From positions 124,001 through 188,000 of the forward strand of contig JAGFNK010000017.1 of the NCBI GenBank assembly GCA_025769875.1: a DNA stretch of 64,000 nt, written 5' to 3'. Origin of the DNA: Russula earlei. Its lineage: Eukaryota > Basidiomycota > Agaricomycetes > Russulales > Russulaceae. The translations under genes were made by a program, and so were the position numbers. The notes beneath the pieces are model-generated. The model saw nothing but the letters and a program-made list of their open reading frames with translations, ran no database searches and was not told the DNA's origin. How positions within the stretch are numbered: position 1 is the stretch's first letter; every line of letters begins with the position of its first letter. Positions 37,362 to 49,235 of this stretch are shown here, one piece after another.

Positions 37362-37442
37362 AGTGGTCTTACCGACGTTTTGACAGGGAAAGCGTGTCAA
37401 CTTGACATGCTTTCCCTCTCAAAACGTCGGTGGACAGACCAC
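37362..37442. repeat. Near-perfect 80-bp hairpin
   Basis: Two arms of about 40 bp (AGTGGTCT..ACCGACGTTTTGACAGG.. and ..CTCTCAAAACGTCGGT..AGACCACT) pair almost completely around a tiny loop at about 37401 (TCAA/CTTGA). Only a few mismatches and one short gap are seen. It could be a fold-back transposon, a recent inverted duplication or a small-RNA precursor. Confidence 0.75.
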
Positions 37443-38531
37443 TCTTGTTGGAAATCCTTCGTTATTGACGCACCCACCAGTTATGGTACAAACCGGAGCT
37501 GGTAAGGACAGAGAAGGAGCTCAGAAGAGTCGTTGCAGCGCACTGAGCGTTATGGTCGAACCCTCACGCACACCATCAAAGCCCGCCCTGGTCGCAGCTC
37601 AGCGCGCAATCCAGAGACACCATCTTGCGAAAAGGAATCAAGGGTGCCACGTGCCCCCAACACCATTGGGCATAGAAGGTGTGCAAAGTTATGCAGTGGT
37701 TCCGCTCGTGCAGCAAGGGCTGTGGTCTCGACGACGATGGAGAAACATCTGTGCCGCTGGGCAGGAAGCCATCCATACGCGATGCATTCGTCGTCAGCGC
37801 AAACGATTCATCTGCTTCTATCAACACCATGCAGGTGTTCCCCACCGGGGTTACCTCCGAGGAGTATACCTAGGTGCCGTCCTGCATGGGTCCTCCGCAC
37901 CCACACCACACTGCCAGTACTGGAGCGGAGGTTGTTCCCAGCTTTGCAGAGCTCATGCGGTGGCATGTCATGCCACAGAGTCGAGGCTATGCATCATCCA
38001 GAACAGCAGGAGCTCCTCCCCACTGTCTCACCCATCGCCTTCTTTCCCGCTGTCACCGCCGCCTCCACCTCTGCACCCTTGGCCTTCCACCAGGACAACA
38101 GCCACTACATCTCAGTTTCCACTTCCCCTGTTGTTGCAGCCCCAGTAATGCTCACAGCTGCTATCCCTGCCTGTGCATCAGTCTCTCCCCTCATCATTTC
38201 CACTTCATCTGTCATCTCTACCCTGCTTACTGGAGCCTCTGGTTCGCCCTCAGTCTTTTCCGCTTCAGCCCTGTCCGTAGTAGTCTCAGCACCGCCTACC
38301 ATTGTAGCCCCAGCTGTCATCACTGTTGTCTCAGTATCACCAGCCTAGTCTCGCTGGTCACCACTGTTGCAGCCTCAGTCTTTCCTCAGCATCGTCAGCC
38401 ACCAAAATATTAGTTTTGTCCAACACCAGCATCACAGCCCCATCGACACCTTTTGCCACCAGCATTGTCCAAAAAGACCAAGATGGCCCTGACTCGGATC
38501 GGCGTCCTGGAGCGCATGGCCACGCACGTCG
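37443..38531. other. Low-complexity DNA without recognisable gene
   Basis: Long overlapping open frames on both strands arise from skewed Ser/Thr/Ala/Pro-type codons (for example repeated GTC-TCA-GCC-like triplets at 38100-38400). None matches a family I know and no start or splice pattern holds together, so no CDS is called. Confidence 0.5.
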
Positions 38532-38592
38532 ACACACACACAACACACACACACACACACACTCTCTCTCTCTCACACACTCACACACTCTC
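38532..38592. repeat. CA/CT microsatellite
   Basis: About 60 bp of (CA)n followed by (CT)n and more (CA)n. It is a simple-sequence repeat and likely polymorphic between strains. Confidence 0.9.
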
Positions 38593-38763
38593 CTTCCTTT
38601 CGCATTGCCCCAGCTCCTCGCCCGACACAACCCCAAATGAAAAGTGGAATTTACCTCGAGCTACCGAGCTCCCTAACCCGTATCTTCACCTCTAAGTCAG
38701 CCCCGCTCCTGCGCCTCTGACCGTTCTCAATTTCATGTGACTGACTTGAACTCTTTGGCGCTA

Positions 38764-40020
38764 GGATTGCGACAGATCTGAATCCGCAATTCTGCCTCCG
38801 AAGAAGCCGACTATGGAGCAGCAGGAGCTGGAGATGTTGAACCGCACCTGGATGACTAATCTGCCTCAACATTGTGTGTAAATCTCTCGAATGGTACAAG
38901 TCCTCTCCAAGCAACTACCCTGTGCGTTGCGTGATCCGCTCGTCCCCATCCTCCCCTCCGCTAGCATTTGTAAACTTGGCTGACTTGTTTGCGCTTATCA
39001 GTATGACGTGCACATAATCGCTTACACGTTGCTGTTCCGGATTGTCAACAAATTCCACCAAGAAGTTTTCTCGGATCCCACCGTACCCAATAGCTTGAAT
39101 CACTCAATTGACTTCCGGGCAGTGATGCTGGAGCCTGACCAACTGTCGTCAGGAGTGGGCAGAGCGCTTCGAACGGGATTCGGACCACTCCGGTACGTAC
39201 CCATCGTTTTGGCTATCTTGGACTCGTCTGACGTCGCCCCCGATCTTCTTACATTACAGACGCCGCCTGCGAGTTCCACGTCAAGCTTCTTCTGTCGTAT
39301 GTCTCTCTGGCATTTGTTTCGCCGGCTCACCTGTGATTCTTTCGCATTACAGCTACACCAATTACGCGAGGCTCGTCATGTTCTCTTTCGGGTTCCAACA
39401 TGCGTTCCAACGGGGCCTTGAAGCCGATGATGAGGTCTTCTTCACAAGGGTGAGAGATTTCACACCATCGTGCATTGTTGGCATGACACCGGTATCCTTC
39501 AGAATCTGGAGAGCGCCAAGACCGTCGTCACGGTTCTCGTTGATTCCTTGGTCCCGACAGGTTACATACATTATGCATTAGATGGTGCGTGAAACTCTGA
39601 GCCACTTTGCTCTGAGCAAGACTAACGTTGAGATAGGTTATTCGTATTTGTCGCGTTTGCCTCGGCGTTCATGCTTAAGGTATGCTGTCCCATTTTCTAT
39701 CGCCCCATGGTCTTGGTCAGAATTTTTGACTTGCATCTGCTATAGCTTCTACGCCCAGAATGCTCAAGGTTTATCACCCCGGGGCTTGAAACAGAGGTTC
39801 ACTAAGTGATCGAATGCCTCATTGCCATGATCGGGTCTCCCCAAATTGCAATTGATGAGCGCCACACACCAAAGTTGTGCTCGCGCTTCCTGGCAAGCTT
39901 ACTGGCGAAACATAAACGCGACGGCACGGCCCAAGGACGTATGCCTCAACAGGGACCACCACCACAGCAGATGCAGACCGGTTCGAATACGCCAAGGTAC
40001 CAGCAACCACCACAACCTCC
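38764..40020 (+). pseudogene. Fragment of a fungal Zn2Cys6-type transcription factor
   Basis: Pieces match the middle homology region (Fungal_trans) of Gal4-type factors common in basidiomycetes: IATDLN (38770), LEMLNRTWM, EWYKSSPSNYP, then after an intron YDVHIIAYTLLFRIVNKFHQ, SLNHSIDFRAVM, EWAERFERDSDHS, DAACEFHVKLLLS, YTNYARLVMFSFGFQHAFQR, NLESAKTVVTVLVDSLVPTG, LFVFVAFASAFMLK and GSPQIAIDERHTPKL. Several introns keep GT..AG ends. Defects: the part after IATDLN is compressed and out of frame, a frame break lies near 39150, and TAA follows ETEVH near 39806 where the family has an open codon. No N-terminal Zn2Cys6 cluster is visible upstream. A Gln/Pro-rich tail follows to about 40080. I call it a fragment. 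Confidence 0.6.
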
Positions 40021-40274
40021 ACAGCAACAGCAACAACGACAACAGCAACCAGCCCCCCACCGCAGAACACAACCTCGTCGTTACTATCCTTTACTGTTGT
40101 CGTTGTTTGCTTCTCGTCTCTTTCTGTGTTGTAATCGTCGTTTGTTGTTTTTTGTTCGTATTCAAGGTATCGACGCTGGTGTCACCAGTTGGGCTGATCG
40201 CTTTGGGCAAAAGAATTCCATGGTCGGAGATAAGATTACAGCCAATCTACGTTATCTATTCCAAATACTTCTAT

Positions 40275-41770
40275 TTATTCGTACTCGTTGTCCCTCACAA
40301 CTCCTTCGGTAGTGACCTCAAAACGTAAACCATCGTGTGAAGGACGCAACCAGATATTTTCCCCTTCATCCACGAGGTCGATGCAGTACTTCTCTTTCGC
40401 AGTTAGGTTATCGACAACCTTTCCACCGACGTATTCGCCAATGGTCACGTACTCGTCGTGTGATACTTCGTGTCCAAAGCCAATCAAGTATGTGCGCTGC
40501 GCATTTATCCTTCTTGCGATGTTAACAGCCTCTCTAATCCCATAGTGCGATATATGTGCGTGTGGTCGCAGGCAGTCCACAATGGCGACAGCGTATTGGT
40601 GCGAGGGAATATTAGTGGATGGTTGGTTCAACACTGCCCATGACTCCTCGGAAATCCACGACACATCTGCGAGGTAAACCACAGAATCCTGGATCTTGAA
40701 TGCATGGCAGAAGTAAGGATGGAGTTCTGGCACGCCCTGGCCAAGTTTGGCGTCTGCAAGTGGTCGTCGTGGCGAGACAATCGGCGCCAGAGATGAAGAG
40801 GTAGGTTTGACGTTCGGCCTAGACGGCGGCGTTGGGGTTGACGGTGCCGTAACTGGCGTAGGAGCAAACGCAGGGGTTGCGCCCGCTGCCTGTAGACGCC
40901 CATGCTGTACTGCGCTCTATGGTTAAGGCTTAAACGCAGATCGTAAAATATCAGGAAGCACACCTTCAAAGGGTGTGATAAAAATTCCAGAACCCGCGAC
41001 GTCGATAGGAACTTTATCTTCGAAGATGTGCCATTTGAATTCGGGAATCTGGGATACAAGATGTAAGGCGGCTTCGAGGCTGGTAAGGTCTCCTTACATC
41101 ACCACCTCCCGAAGCGCACTCCCTAGCAACCATGTAGGGGAAGGCGCGCTCCACTTCGGCGAATGTTGCCCGAGACACATAGACGTCGATGAACTGTTGT
41201 ATTGCCCCCCTCAGGGTCCATCCTAATAGAAGGGTGGTTTAGCGTGACCGACACCATGACGCCCCACTGGACTAACCACGGAGATCATCCAACCCATTCA
41301 TGGCTGATAGTTAGCCATGTATCAGTACATTTAATGCACAGTCGAAGGGGAACGTACCGTCGGCATGGGCATGCGTGATAAGCACAGCGTCGATCCGTCG
41401 TAGCCCATACTTCGGGAACCACTCGACTGCCGCTGCCTGGAAGTTCTTGCCGACATCGATAACAATGGTCCTACGCATGGCCGCGGCTCGAGTCGCGTAT
41501 TAGGACGGTAAGCCCAGAGAACGAACCTCTTCTTCCCATCTTTTCCTTCGATACGCATAACTGCGGAAGTGTTCCTTCGTATATTCTTCTTGCCTTCGGG
41601 TTTAGGGTGGAGAGGCATGTCTTGCAAGGAGTATCGCTCTCTGGCGCCGTGAGGCAGGACACGTTTGGCAAGCTGCCCGATGTGCCAGTGCCCAAGAAAA
41701 TGAACTCGATTCCAGCGGCAGGCTGCACTGAGAATGGAGACGGGGACTCGGACGGATACGAGCCAGACAT
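40275..41770 (-). CDS. MBL-fold metallo-hydrolase (PhnP/RNase Z-like superfamily)
   Basis: Six exons (41770-41527, 41470-41358, 41303-41277, 41222-41098, 41048-40962, 40916-40275) give about 412 aa. The start MSGSYPSESPSPF leads into IEFIFLGTGTSGSLPNVSCL and PCKTCLSTLN, then NIRRNTSAVMRIEGKDGKK, TIVIDVGKNFQAAAVEWFPK and the metal-binding LITHAHADAMNGLDDLRGW (HxHxD). QHGRLQAAG and ELHPYFCHAFKIQDSVVYLA with LADVSWI follow, then IVDCLRPHAHISHYGIREAV and LIGFGHEVSHDEY. This matches a conserved fungal family of putative MBL hydrolases whose substrate is not established. Near 41600 one base is missing (STLNP to EGKKNIRR, in a C-run); allowing for it, the total length is a multiple of three. Its start lies about 680 bp beyond the DRG2 stop. 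Confidence 0.83.
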
Positions 41771-42452
41771 GTCTGGGTGTGAGGAGACCTATGCTGTAAG
41801 GTCGATAAGGTGCCACTTGCAAGGTTTCGAAGCCGTATTAAGAAGTCTATTCAGCATGGTATTGAAACGCCAACCCCAAGCGCCGGAATGATGGCGTTGG
41901 TGCAGTTGAATCTTATCTCGGCGCACCTGGCACTATTGATGGCATCAAATTGCGGTGGTGAATTTAATAAGAGTAATAGTCTAGTATTGTACTACATTCG
42001 ACGCTGAAATAGCTCCTGACTGGCGCGCACGCACTGGCCATGCCATGATTCCTCTGAGCGGAAGAGCCACACGCTTGATCTATTTCGATGTGCGGGACGG
42101 GACTATTGGTGGACCAATTGTGGTGGTTTTTGCACTGCTATGCAATGTCACGTGTGTCATTGGCCAAGGCCTCGTTGCTGAGCGCTTAGTACATGTTCAA
42201 TGCTGCAGCCGCGAGTGTAGGGTACTTGTAATTGATACAATGCAAGCAGCTCTAGTATACGAGTACAAGTGACCTGCCCCTGCTAAGTAGGTTTCCGCCC
42301 CCGAGCCCACATACTACGTGTGATTCGAAGTTACGGTTACTGAACGCAAGGCCGTGTATTGACAGCGAAAAGTGCGCAAGTGTTAGAGTTTCACGAGGTG
42401 ACATTGTCATCGCCGCAGGCACCAAACCACGCTCATCCGAGAAGGTCGTAGG
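41771..42452. other. Intergenic
   Basis: About 680 bp lies between two minus-strand genes and should contain the MBL-hydrolase promoter and DRG2 3' region. No conserved frame or RNA gene was seen. Confidence 0.5.
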
Positions 42453-44433
42453 CTACTTGGTGAATACTAAGGGAGAAAAGGTGGTGATAATAAATCCAGG
42501 ACGCTGCTCATGGAAAGACATACTCGAGACCACATCTTCGTCATGTACAAGGTGGCCGAGTCCAACCTTTTGTGCGTGAGGCGCAAATTTTGACGATTTT
42601 CCCTGGAAGAGCGCCTGTAAGACCAAACAAGGAGTTTGTGGGAATCCCTCACCCTGGGAATAGTTTTTAAGTTAGTCCTCGTAAAGTGATGATGAACGGA
42701 ATGTGCATTAACCATACTAATGCATAACGAAAGTTTGCAGTCAATGACCGATGGATCCCGTTGCAAACGTCCTTAAAATTTTGTGAGCATGTGAGAGCGA
42801 CAGTGTCCTCAGCAAGTACCTCAATGGTTCGACCCCTTGCGCATGCAGATTGGGTCAGCGAGATCAGGATGGGCTCCGCGCTTTTTTGTGTAGACCTTCA
42901 CGAGGCCGAGGTCATCCCATATGCGATCAACAAGATAGCCCAGGCTATATAAATTCAATAAAGGTATCGCAGCACCTATTATGACTGACTCACTTGAGAT
43001 CCATCTCGCAACTGATAACGATAGTATGATCTTCATGGGCTAAGCGATCCATCGTCTCGAGACTGATAGCATCGATTTTGTTGTAGACATCTGAGGATAA
43101 TATGCATGGGAATCTAAAGATTTATGTCCTGGACATACAAAGACACGGTATGTACTTTCGCGTCCCTATAAGTCAAGTGAGAAGATCGATCATGAATGAG
43201 GAAAAGGCAAACCAATGAGAACATCGATAAACTCCTCCGTGGTAATCTTGCATACCATTAGTTTGAAGGTTTAAATGACAGTAAGGATACGACAGACATC
43301 TTCCCGGATCATGACATCGCAGTTGTGCAGCTTGTCTAAAGACAAATTTAGGAAGGCCAAGTGAGAAAAGAGGCTATCTACAGCTCGCCAAGATCGTCCG
43401 AATTGTTTTTTCGTCGGTCTTGGTAAGTTTCACAGTAGCGGTCAACTGAGCGAACCGTAAGAAAGTGCTGTAGGCAGAGAGGAAACGCACCGTAATCTAG
43501 AGACATGTGTGAGTGAGAAAGTGGGTAACAGTATGTCTGGAACTACTCACTCCACCAGTTGTTTTCCGTTTAAAGACGACGTCTGGCCTCTTCTTATTAA
43601 GGCGAATCCCAACAGCATCCAATTCAATCTCTAGTAGCCGTCGTTGTTCCTCTGACTTGGTGGCGTCCAGCATAATCAGAATCAAATCCGCTGTCTTTGC
43701 GGTTGAGACGACTTGTCGTCCACGGCCACGTCCTTGACTAGCACCCTCCACAATCCCAGGTAGGTCAAGAAGTTGAAGCCTAGCACCTTTATATTCGATG
43801 ACGCCAGGAATTGCCTAACAAATGCCCCATCTGTCAGCCATTTGACACCGACCAGTTAATCCAGGAGACTCGCCGTAAGAGTTGTAAACTCATAAGCAGC
43901 GGACTCGGAAGCGGTGTGAGTCACCTTGCTCAAAAGAGTCGACTGACGGGTGTTAGATAGATGTGGCGAGATAGCGTGGACTATACCTTTCCAACAGACG
44001 GAAAACCGATAAGGGCGACACGAGCATCTCCTGACTTTTGTACATCAAAACCAGTTCCCGGGCCACCAGATTTCGTGGGAGGTTCCAAAAGCTGGGCGCG
44101 GTAGCGTGCAAGTTTTGCCTTCAGCAGACCTAAATGATACTCTGTGGCCTACTCGGACGAGGAGCTTGTGTCGTTGAATGAAGAATGAGAAAGCTCAGCG
44201 CACCTTATTCTTCTGGAGCTGTCAAGAGAAGTGAGTCGTATACGTGATGAATGACTGTGGGTCTGGACGCTTACTCCTCGCCATCTCCTCTGAGGAACAT
44301 GCCCTGCTTGACAAGCGAGAGGATTGAAGGTGTGTACACAAACTCACCCTCGATCTCTTTGATCTGAGAAGCATTTAGAGAGTCTAGGTATTCGACAGTA
44401 CTACATCCTACGTACCTTCTCTACTATGCCCAT
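42453..44433 (-). CDS. RBG2: DRG2-type developmentally regulated GTPase (RBG2)
   Basis: Ribosome-associated Obg-superfamily GTPase. It starts MGIVEK/IKEIE and runs through [42 protein letters not shown] (G1), [20 protein letters not shown] (G3), [65 protein letters not shown] (G4 NKID) and the TGS-domain region [19 protein letters not shown], ending DEDVVS/IFTK. The TADLxxxMLDATK block fits DRG2 rather than DRG1. There are about fifteen exons, including a 6-nt one (ATTACG, 43491-43496, Ile-Thr) and 15-nt ones near 44270 and 44210. Intron 43815-43873 has a GC donor (ACG/GCGAGT). Single-base frame breaks occur near 44222 (CTCCAG for expected CTCAG), 42832 (MRKGS..TIED) and between 42602 and 42713 (LVW/GKSS). 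Because all splice sites stay intact I treat it as functional with base errors. Confidence 0.82.
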
Positions 44434-44533
44434 GTTGGCGGGATTGTAAGAGTAATCAGTGAGGCCAAATGCGGGATCCGGGCCGACTGACTTTGCTGAG
44501 TTGGAGTTGCGAGTTGCGAAACTCGACTGAGAC

Positions 44534-47500
44534 ATGGCAATGCTCCGACACATACCGACGCTGTACCCCCATGCAGAAGTGGATACACCCCAAGAAGAGG
44601 AAGACGCATGGGACATCCAGCAGTCCTCGAGATCCATCGCCTTTTCTTCTGCGACGTCTTCTAACAACTCCACGCTCTCAGGAATGGTCCGGCTTAAGTC
44701 TCGTCTCAAGTCATATTCCCCCGCTGAATCCTTCAGCGGCCCTTCTTCCTCATCCACACCAGTACCCCAGTACTATGCCAGATATCACGACATCTTTTCT
44801 CAGTTCCTCATGCGATATGGGACTGGCTCCGGGTCCGAAGATCCCAGAAATGACCCCGATAGTCAATATCTCCAAAGGGGCACGAGCCAACCCATTGATG
44901 CTGGAGATAGTGATGAGGAGGACTTTGGACGCACATTGCTGGATAGCTCCAGTGATGCTCGCGACATGTTCTCTTCCTTGTTGGTTTCCGAGTCAATTGA
45001 ACCAGAAACACAAGAGGATAGAGAGCGACTAGAGTGGCAGACCATGCTTGCATCAGTCCTGGACGGCGATGTCCTGAAGTCTGAAAAGACTCGGATAACC
45101 GTGGCGCTCGCCACTTCTGGCCAGGAGCAGGATAGGTATAACCACAACCTCTGGCTGGGTATCAGGGCCAAAATCATGGGCACGTCGGAGGAGGAAGAGA
45201 GAAAAAGACTTGAGGATTTGAGACTCAGAACAGTTGATCCCGTCATTAACGAAGTCTTGACTTTCTGCGCCAGAGACCTCGAAGGCAAGGAATGATCCAG
45301 GGGCCATCGCTTTACAACAGGTGAACCAGGTGCTACGGCACCTGGATATCGTGCACACGCTGTACCCTACAGCACAAAGCCTTCCACCTAGACAAACCTA
45401 TTATTTCCGAACCAGATTTTCAAGCTCACAGGGATGCCCTTATTCACGTGGTCCACCATATTCACGTCTCTTCGCCGTCAGATCGATGTCTTGCGAAAGT
45501 GGACAGGAAGCGAGACTTTGGACGTCACTGCACCGATCACTAATATAGACAGCCCTTTGGGGGGTGCTCGCTACACCTTCGGTGACAGTGGCCCTGTCGC
45601 GGACGGCACCACATTCCTCGAGAGAGTTATGAAGGAGGAATCTATACAAATGACTTTTGCAAAAGGTTTCATGACGACGGTGCATTCTCTTATTGGTGCA
45701 TCTCGAGACGCCCAAGTCAACTTAGCCCCCCTCCTGAAGAAAATGAGCCTTCCGTCTTTCGAGCGAGAGCTCGTCCCCCTGATCTCCTTCCCCACACAAC
45801 TCGCTTTGGCAAGTTTACGCGTCCGATTGGACTACGCACAGAAGCTAAAGGAGCCGGCTGTCATCATTATTGACCAGATGACGGAAGACCTTAAACTAAA
45901 TATCGGGATAGCGTGTACTCTGAAGCGACAATACGAGGCCTTCCTCTCCCCGGACCCGGGAGGCAATTGGAATTTACCTCCTTGTATCAGCGACAACTAC
46001 GATACTGTCGTATTGGACGCGTTGAGTTTCTTTTTCAAGTTGATACACTGGAAATTAAAAAGTGGCGCGAAGGATATCTACTTCAAGGAAACCGATCTAA
46101 TAGAGATCCAATGGCCGACATTCAATGATGTTGCTTTGACTGTTCCGGGAGGGTCGTCAGTGGTTGCGGAGCAATTATGGTACGTAATTTCATATCTGAG
46201 GTTCATTCCATCTCTGAGCTCAAAGTAGTGGGCTCACCAATAATTGACGGTCCGTGTTACCAACTCCTTTGACGCTCAACTTCGACTGCCTGCCTCGGGA
46301 AGGCCGATGTCGAGTCAGTGGCGAAAACCTGGCACTGGGCACGGTGTCAGCGGATCTACCAGCCCTGCATCACAGCAAGATTTACGCGAAGAGCAAATGA
46401 CCAGTTGGTACGGCAAAGTTTTGGACAGTGTCCGCTTACGATATCGCAAACTGCAACGCTTGGTTCGGTGAGGTGTTGGCATTCTGTTGTCAAACTATAA
46501 CTGATGTCATCCACATAGGCTCGTCTGTCAGAGGCTCAATAACTCAGCAGAGTATACTCTAGATGATATCTCTATCGACCCCTTTATTGCCCAACTGGTG
46601 GAGACGGATCACTTCCTCGTCTTCACTCAAACATATGAGGAAGAGGGAACATATATTGTCGCCTCGAAGTCATTACGGGATCACCCGGATTACATTCGCC
46701 GAATGCTCCTGGAGGCCTTCCACGTAACCGAGCAACTTGAGGATGATGGCCGCAAGATTGTCGACATCTATGACCTTCATACAGAATTTCCAGATGAGGC
46801 TGGCTATCTTCTTATTTTATCTCCTCGCAGTAGATTTCTCTGGAATGGGCTTGTCCTCATGCTGGAAATCCCCAAGATCGAATTAGGTTTGAAGGACGAT
46901 CGAGTGCGCCTTGTAGCTGATGGCGGCCAAGATCGACTGTCACTGGCAAAGCAAGAGTTCGCAGAGGCCTTTCTCGCAGTAGATATGGAAAGTGAAATGG
47001 ATATCAACCCCCCTGTTTGCATTATAGAACAACAGGCTCACTTACCTGCTGTCAACAGAGAGTTAAAGAAAGTAACTCGGGCAGTCAATCGACTTGCGGA
47101 GTCGATCGTCGAATCTGTTCACCATGTGCGTAATACCCTTCGAGAAACTAGCAAACACCAAGACCTTCTGGAAAGCTGGTATCTGTTTGCGTCCGAACAC
47201 GGTCAGCATGTTCAAAAGTCCATGGATAGGTCGACACTTCTCAAGTTCAATCGATCCCTCGTCCGACTTGCGATTTCATGGGTATCATTCATCTGTGATG
47301 ACTGCGATCCAAACGAACGGAAGACCTTCAAGTGGGCGGTCAATGCACTAGAGTTTACACTTCATCGCACACGTAACAACATACTTCAGCTTCCTAATGA
47401 CCAGTTCGAGATGCTCCAACAGAAAGTGGCAAGCTGCATGACCCTTCTCATTAGCCACTTTGATATCCTTGGGGCACGCTCCACCCTTGAGGCAAGCAAA

Positions 47501-48996
47501 GAAAAGGAAAGGCAAGGCGAGCGGCGGCAAGAAGCCTCTTGGGATGCCGAGACATTATTCTCTTTTGGCCATAACGAACGGCTGGCAGCTGCCGGTTACC
47601 TGGATCCATCGATTACCGAGTTCTGGGACAGGACATCGCATGCGGTGGAGATGCTCGAACATGACAGGGCTACCCTGACATCAGAGCAGCGTATGGCCGG
47701 CCGTGTACTGGATGACGAGAAGTTGGAAGATCAATCAGCTGTTTTCCTTGCCTCCTTCAGCTCTAACATCTCCATTCGCTGGCAACAGGGGAGGTTCATT
47801 GGCGCCGGCGCATTCGGCTCCGTATACACCGCGGTCAACTTGGATTCCGGTTCCTTGATGGCGGTGAAGGAAATCAAGTTCCAGGAGCTCGCCGGGTCGC
47901 CAAATCTTTACCAACAAATTCGTGAAGAAGCTTCGCGTGATGGAGATGCTGCGCCACCCCAACATTGTCGAGTACTATGGGATCGAAGTGCACCGAGACA
48001 AAGTGTACATTTTCGAGGAGTTTTGTCAGGGCGGAAGTTTGGCGGCACTTTTAGAACTCGGACGCATCGAGGACGAACACATCATACAAGTCTACACCAT
48101 GCAGATGCTGGAAGGCCTTGCGTATCTCCACTCCAAGGGCATCATACATCGCGACATCAAGCCGGATAGTAAGCAGAGATCCTCCGGACGTCCCACTTGC
48201 TGACGCGGCCCTACTCTTCTCTTAACGAATAGACATTTTGCTGGATCACCTCGGGGTGATCAAGTTCGTGGACTTTGGAGCAGCTAAAATACTCGCGAAG
48301 ACCCATCGTACGATGATGCGATCGCGTCGCCCGGGGGAAGGCCTCTTCGGGGGCGGACTCGGCATCGGCTTGAGCAGTAGCCTTACGGGCACCCCGATGT
48401 ACATGTCGCCCGAGGTCATCAAGAACGACACTCGCGGTCGCCAGGGCGCGATGGACGTCTGGTCCATGGGATGCGTCGTGCTCGAGTTCGCCACCGGAAA
48501 GAAACCGTGGAGCCACCTGGACAACGAATGGTACGCGTGGCCCGTAGCGGCGCCTCTCTATCCCTCCGTAAAGTAATCGTGCTCATCGCTTGGGGGACTG
48601 GACAGGACCATCATGTACCACATCGGCGTCGCCACGCAGCATCCGCCGCTTCCAGAGGCGGACCAGCTCAGCGAGCTGGGCATCGACTTTACGAAAGAGT
48701 GCCTCTCGGTGGACCCGACGCGACGGCCGAGCGCGTTCGAACTCATGGATCACCCGTGGATGCTGGACTTCCGCAAGGCGTTGCAGACCTACGACGATGC
48801 CGAGATGACAAAGAACCCTCCGGCGGAGATGCCACCTGCAGACTCTTACGAGTCTGCGACCGTCGCACGACACGCCGCGATCATTCAAGAAAAGGAGGTC
48901 GAGGCCATCAACAGCAATTCACCGGAACCTCTGTCCGTGGAGGGATCGCTGTCGTCTAGCGAGAGCTTGCTACAGGGAGCTCGAACTCAGGACTAG
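44534..48996 (+). CDS. SSK2: SSK2/SSK22-type MAP kinase kinase kinase (HOG pathway)
   Basis: MAPKKK that receives the two-component osmostress signal through Ssk1 and activates Pbs2. It starts at the ATG at 44534, about 100 bp from the divergent DRG2 start. The regulatory half (about 1,000 aa) includes QYYARYHDIFSQFLMRYGTG, QQVNQVLRHLDIVHTLYPTA, KPIISEPDFQAHRDALIHVV and DHFLVFTQTYEEEGTYIVAS. The kinase has GRFIGAGAFGSVYTAV, MAVKEI, LRVMEMLRHPNIVEYYGIEV, YIFEEFCQGGSLA, IIHRDIKPD/N, VDFGAAK, GTPMYMSPEV and DVWSMGCVVLEFATGKKPW. Clear introns lie at 46180 to about 46226, 46468-46518, 48169-48233 and 48531-48605. Single-base frame breaks lie near 45289, 45385, 45457, 46243 and 47930, each inside strongly conserved sequence. 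About 1,400 aa is normal for the family. The repeated one-base breaks with no nonsense substitution suggest assembly indels. Confidence 0.87.
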
Positions 48997-49235
48997 CGAG
49001 CTTCTATTTATGGTCGCTATCAGCATCAGTACTATGTGACATTGAAACGACACGATCTCTCGGGTATGGTTCTATGACTGGCACGTATTGAAATACGAAT
49101 AGTCTCGTATCGATTCTTATTCTTACAAGGCTACATCTATTTCTCCCTCCGGTATATATTACATGACGGGAATGAAAACACACACACGATAAGCTATGGA
49201 GTAGTCCAGCAGAAGAAGGAAACAAGCATATGGAA

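Noticed and set aside
37402..38413. Three long overlapping plus-strand open frames
   Set aside because: They come from low-complexity triplets, overlap in different frames and match no family.
44534..48996. Calling SSK2 (and likewise RIC1, DRG2 and the MBL gene) a pseudogene because of frame breaks
   Set aside because: All motifs, catalytic residues and splice sites are intact and only isolated one-base shifts occur, so sequence error is the simpler explanation.
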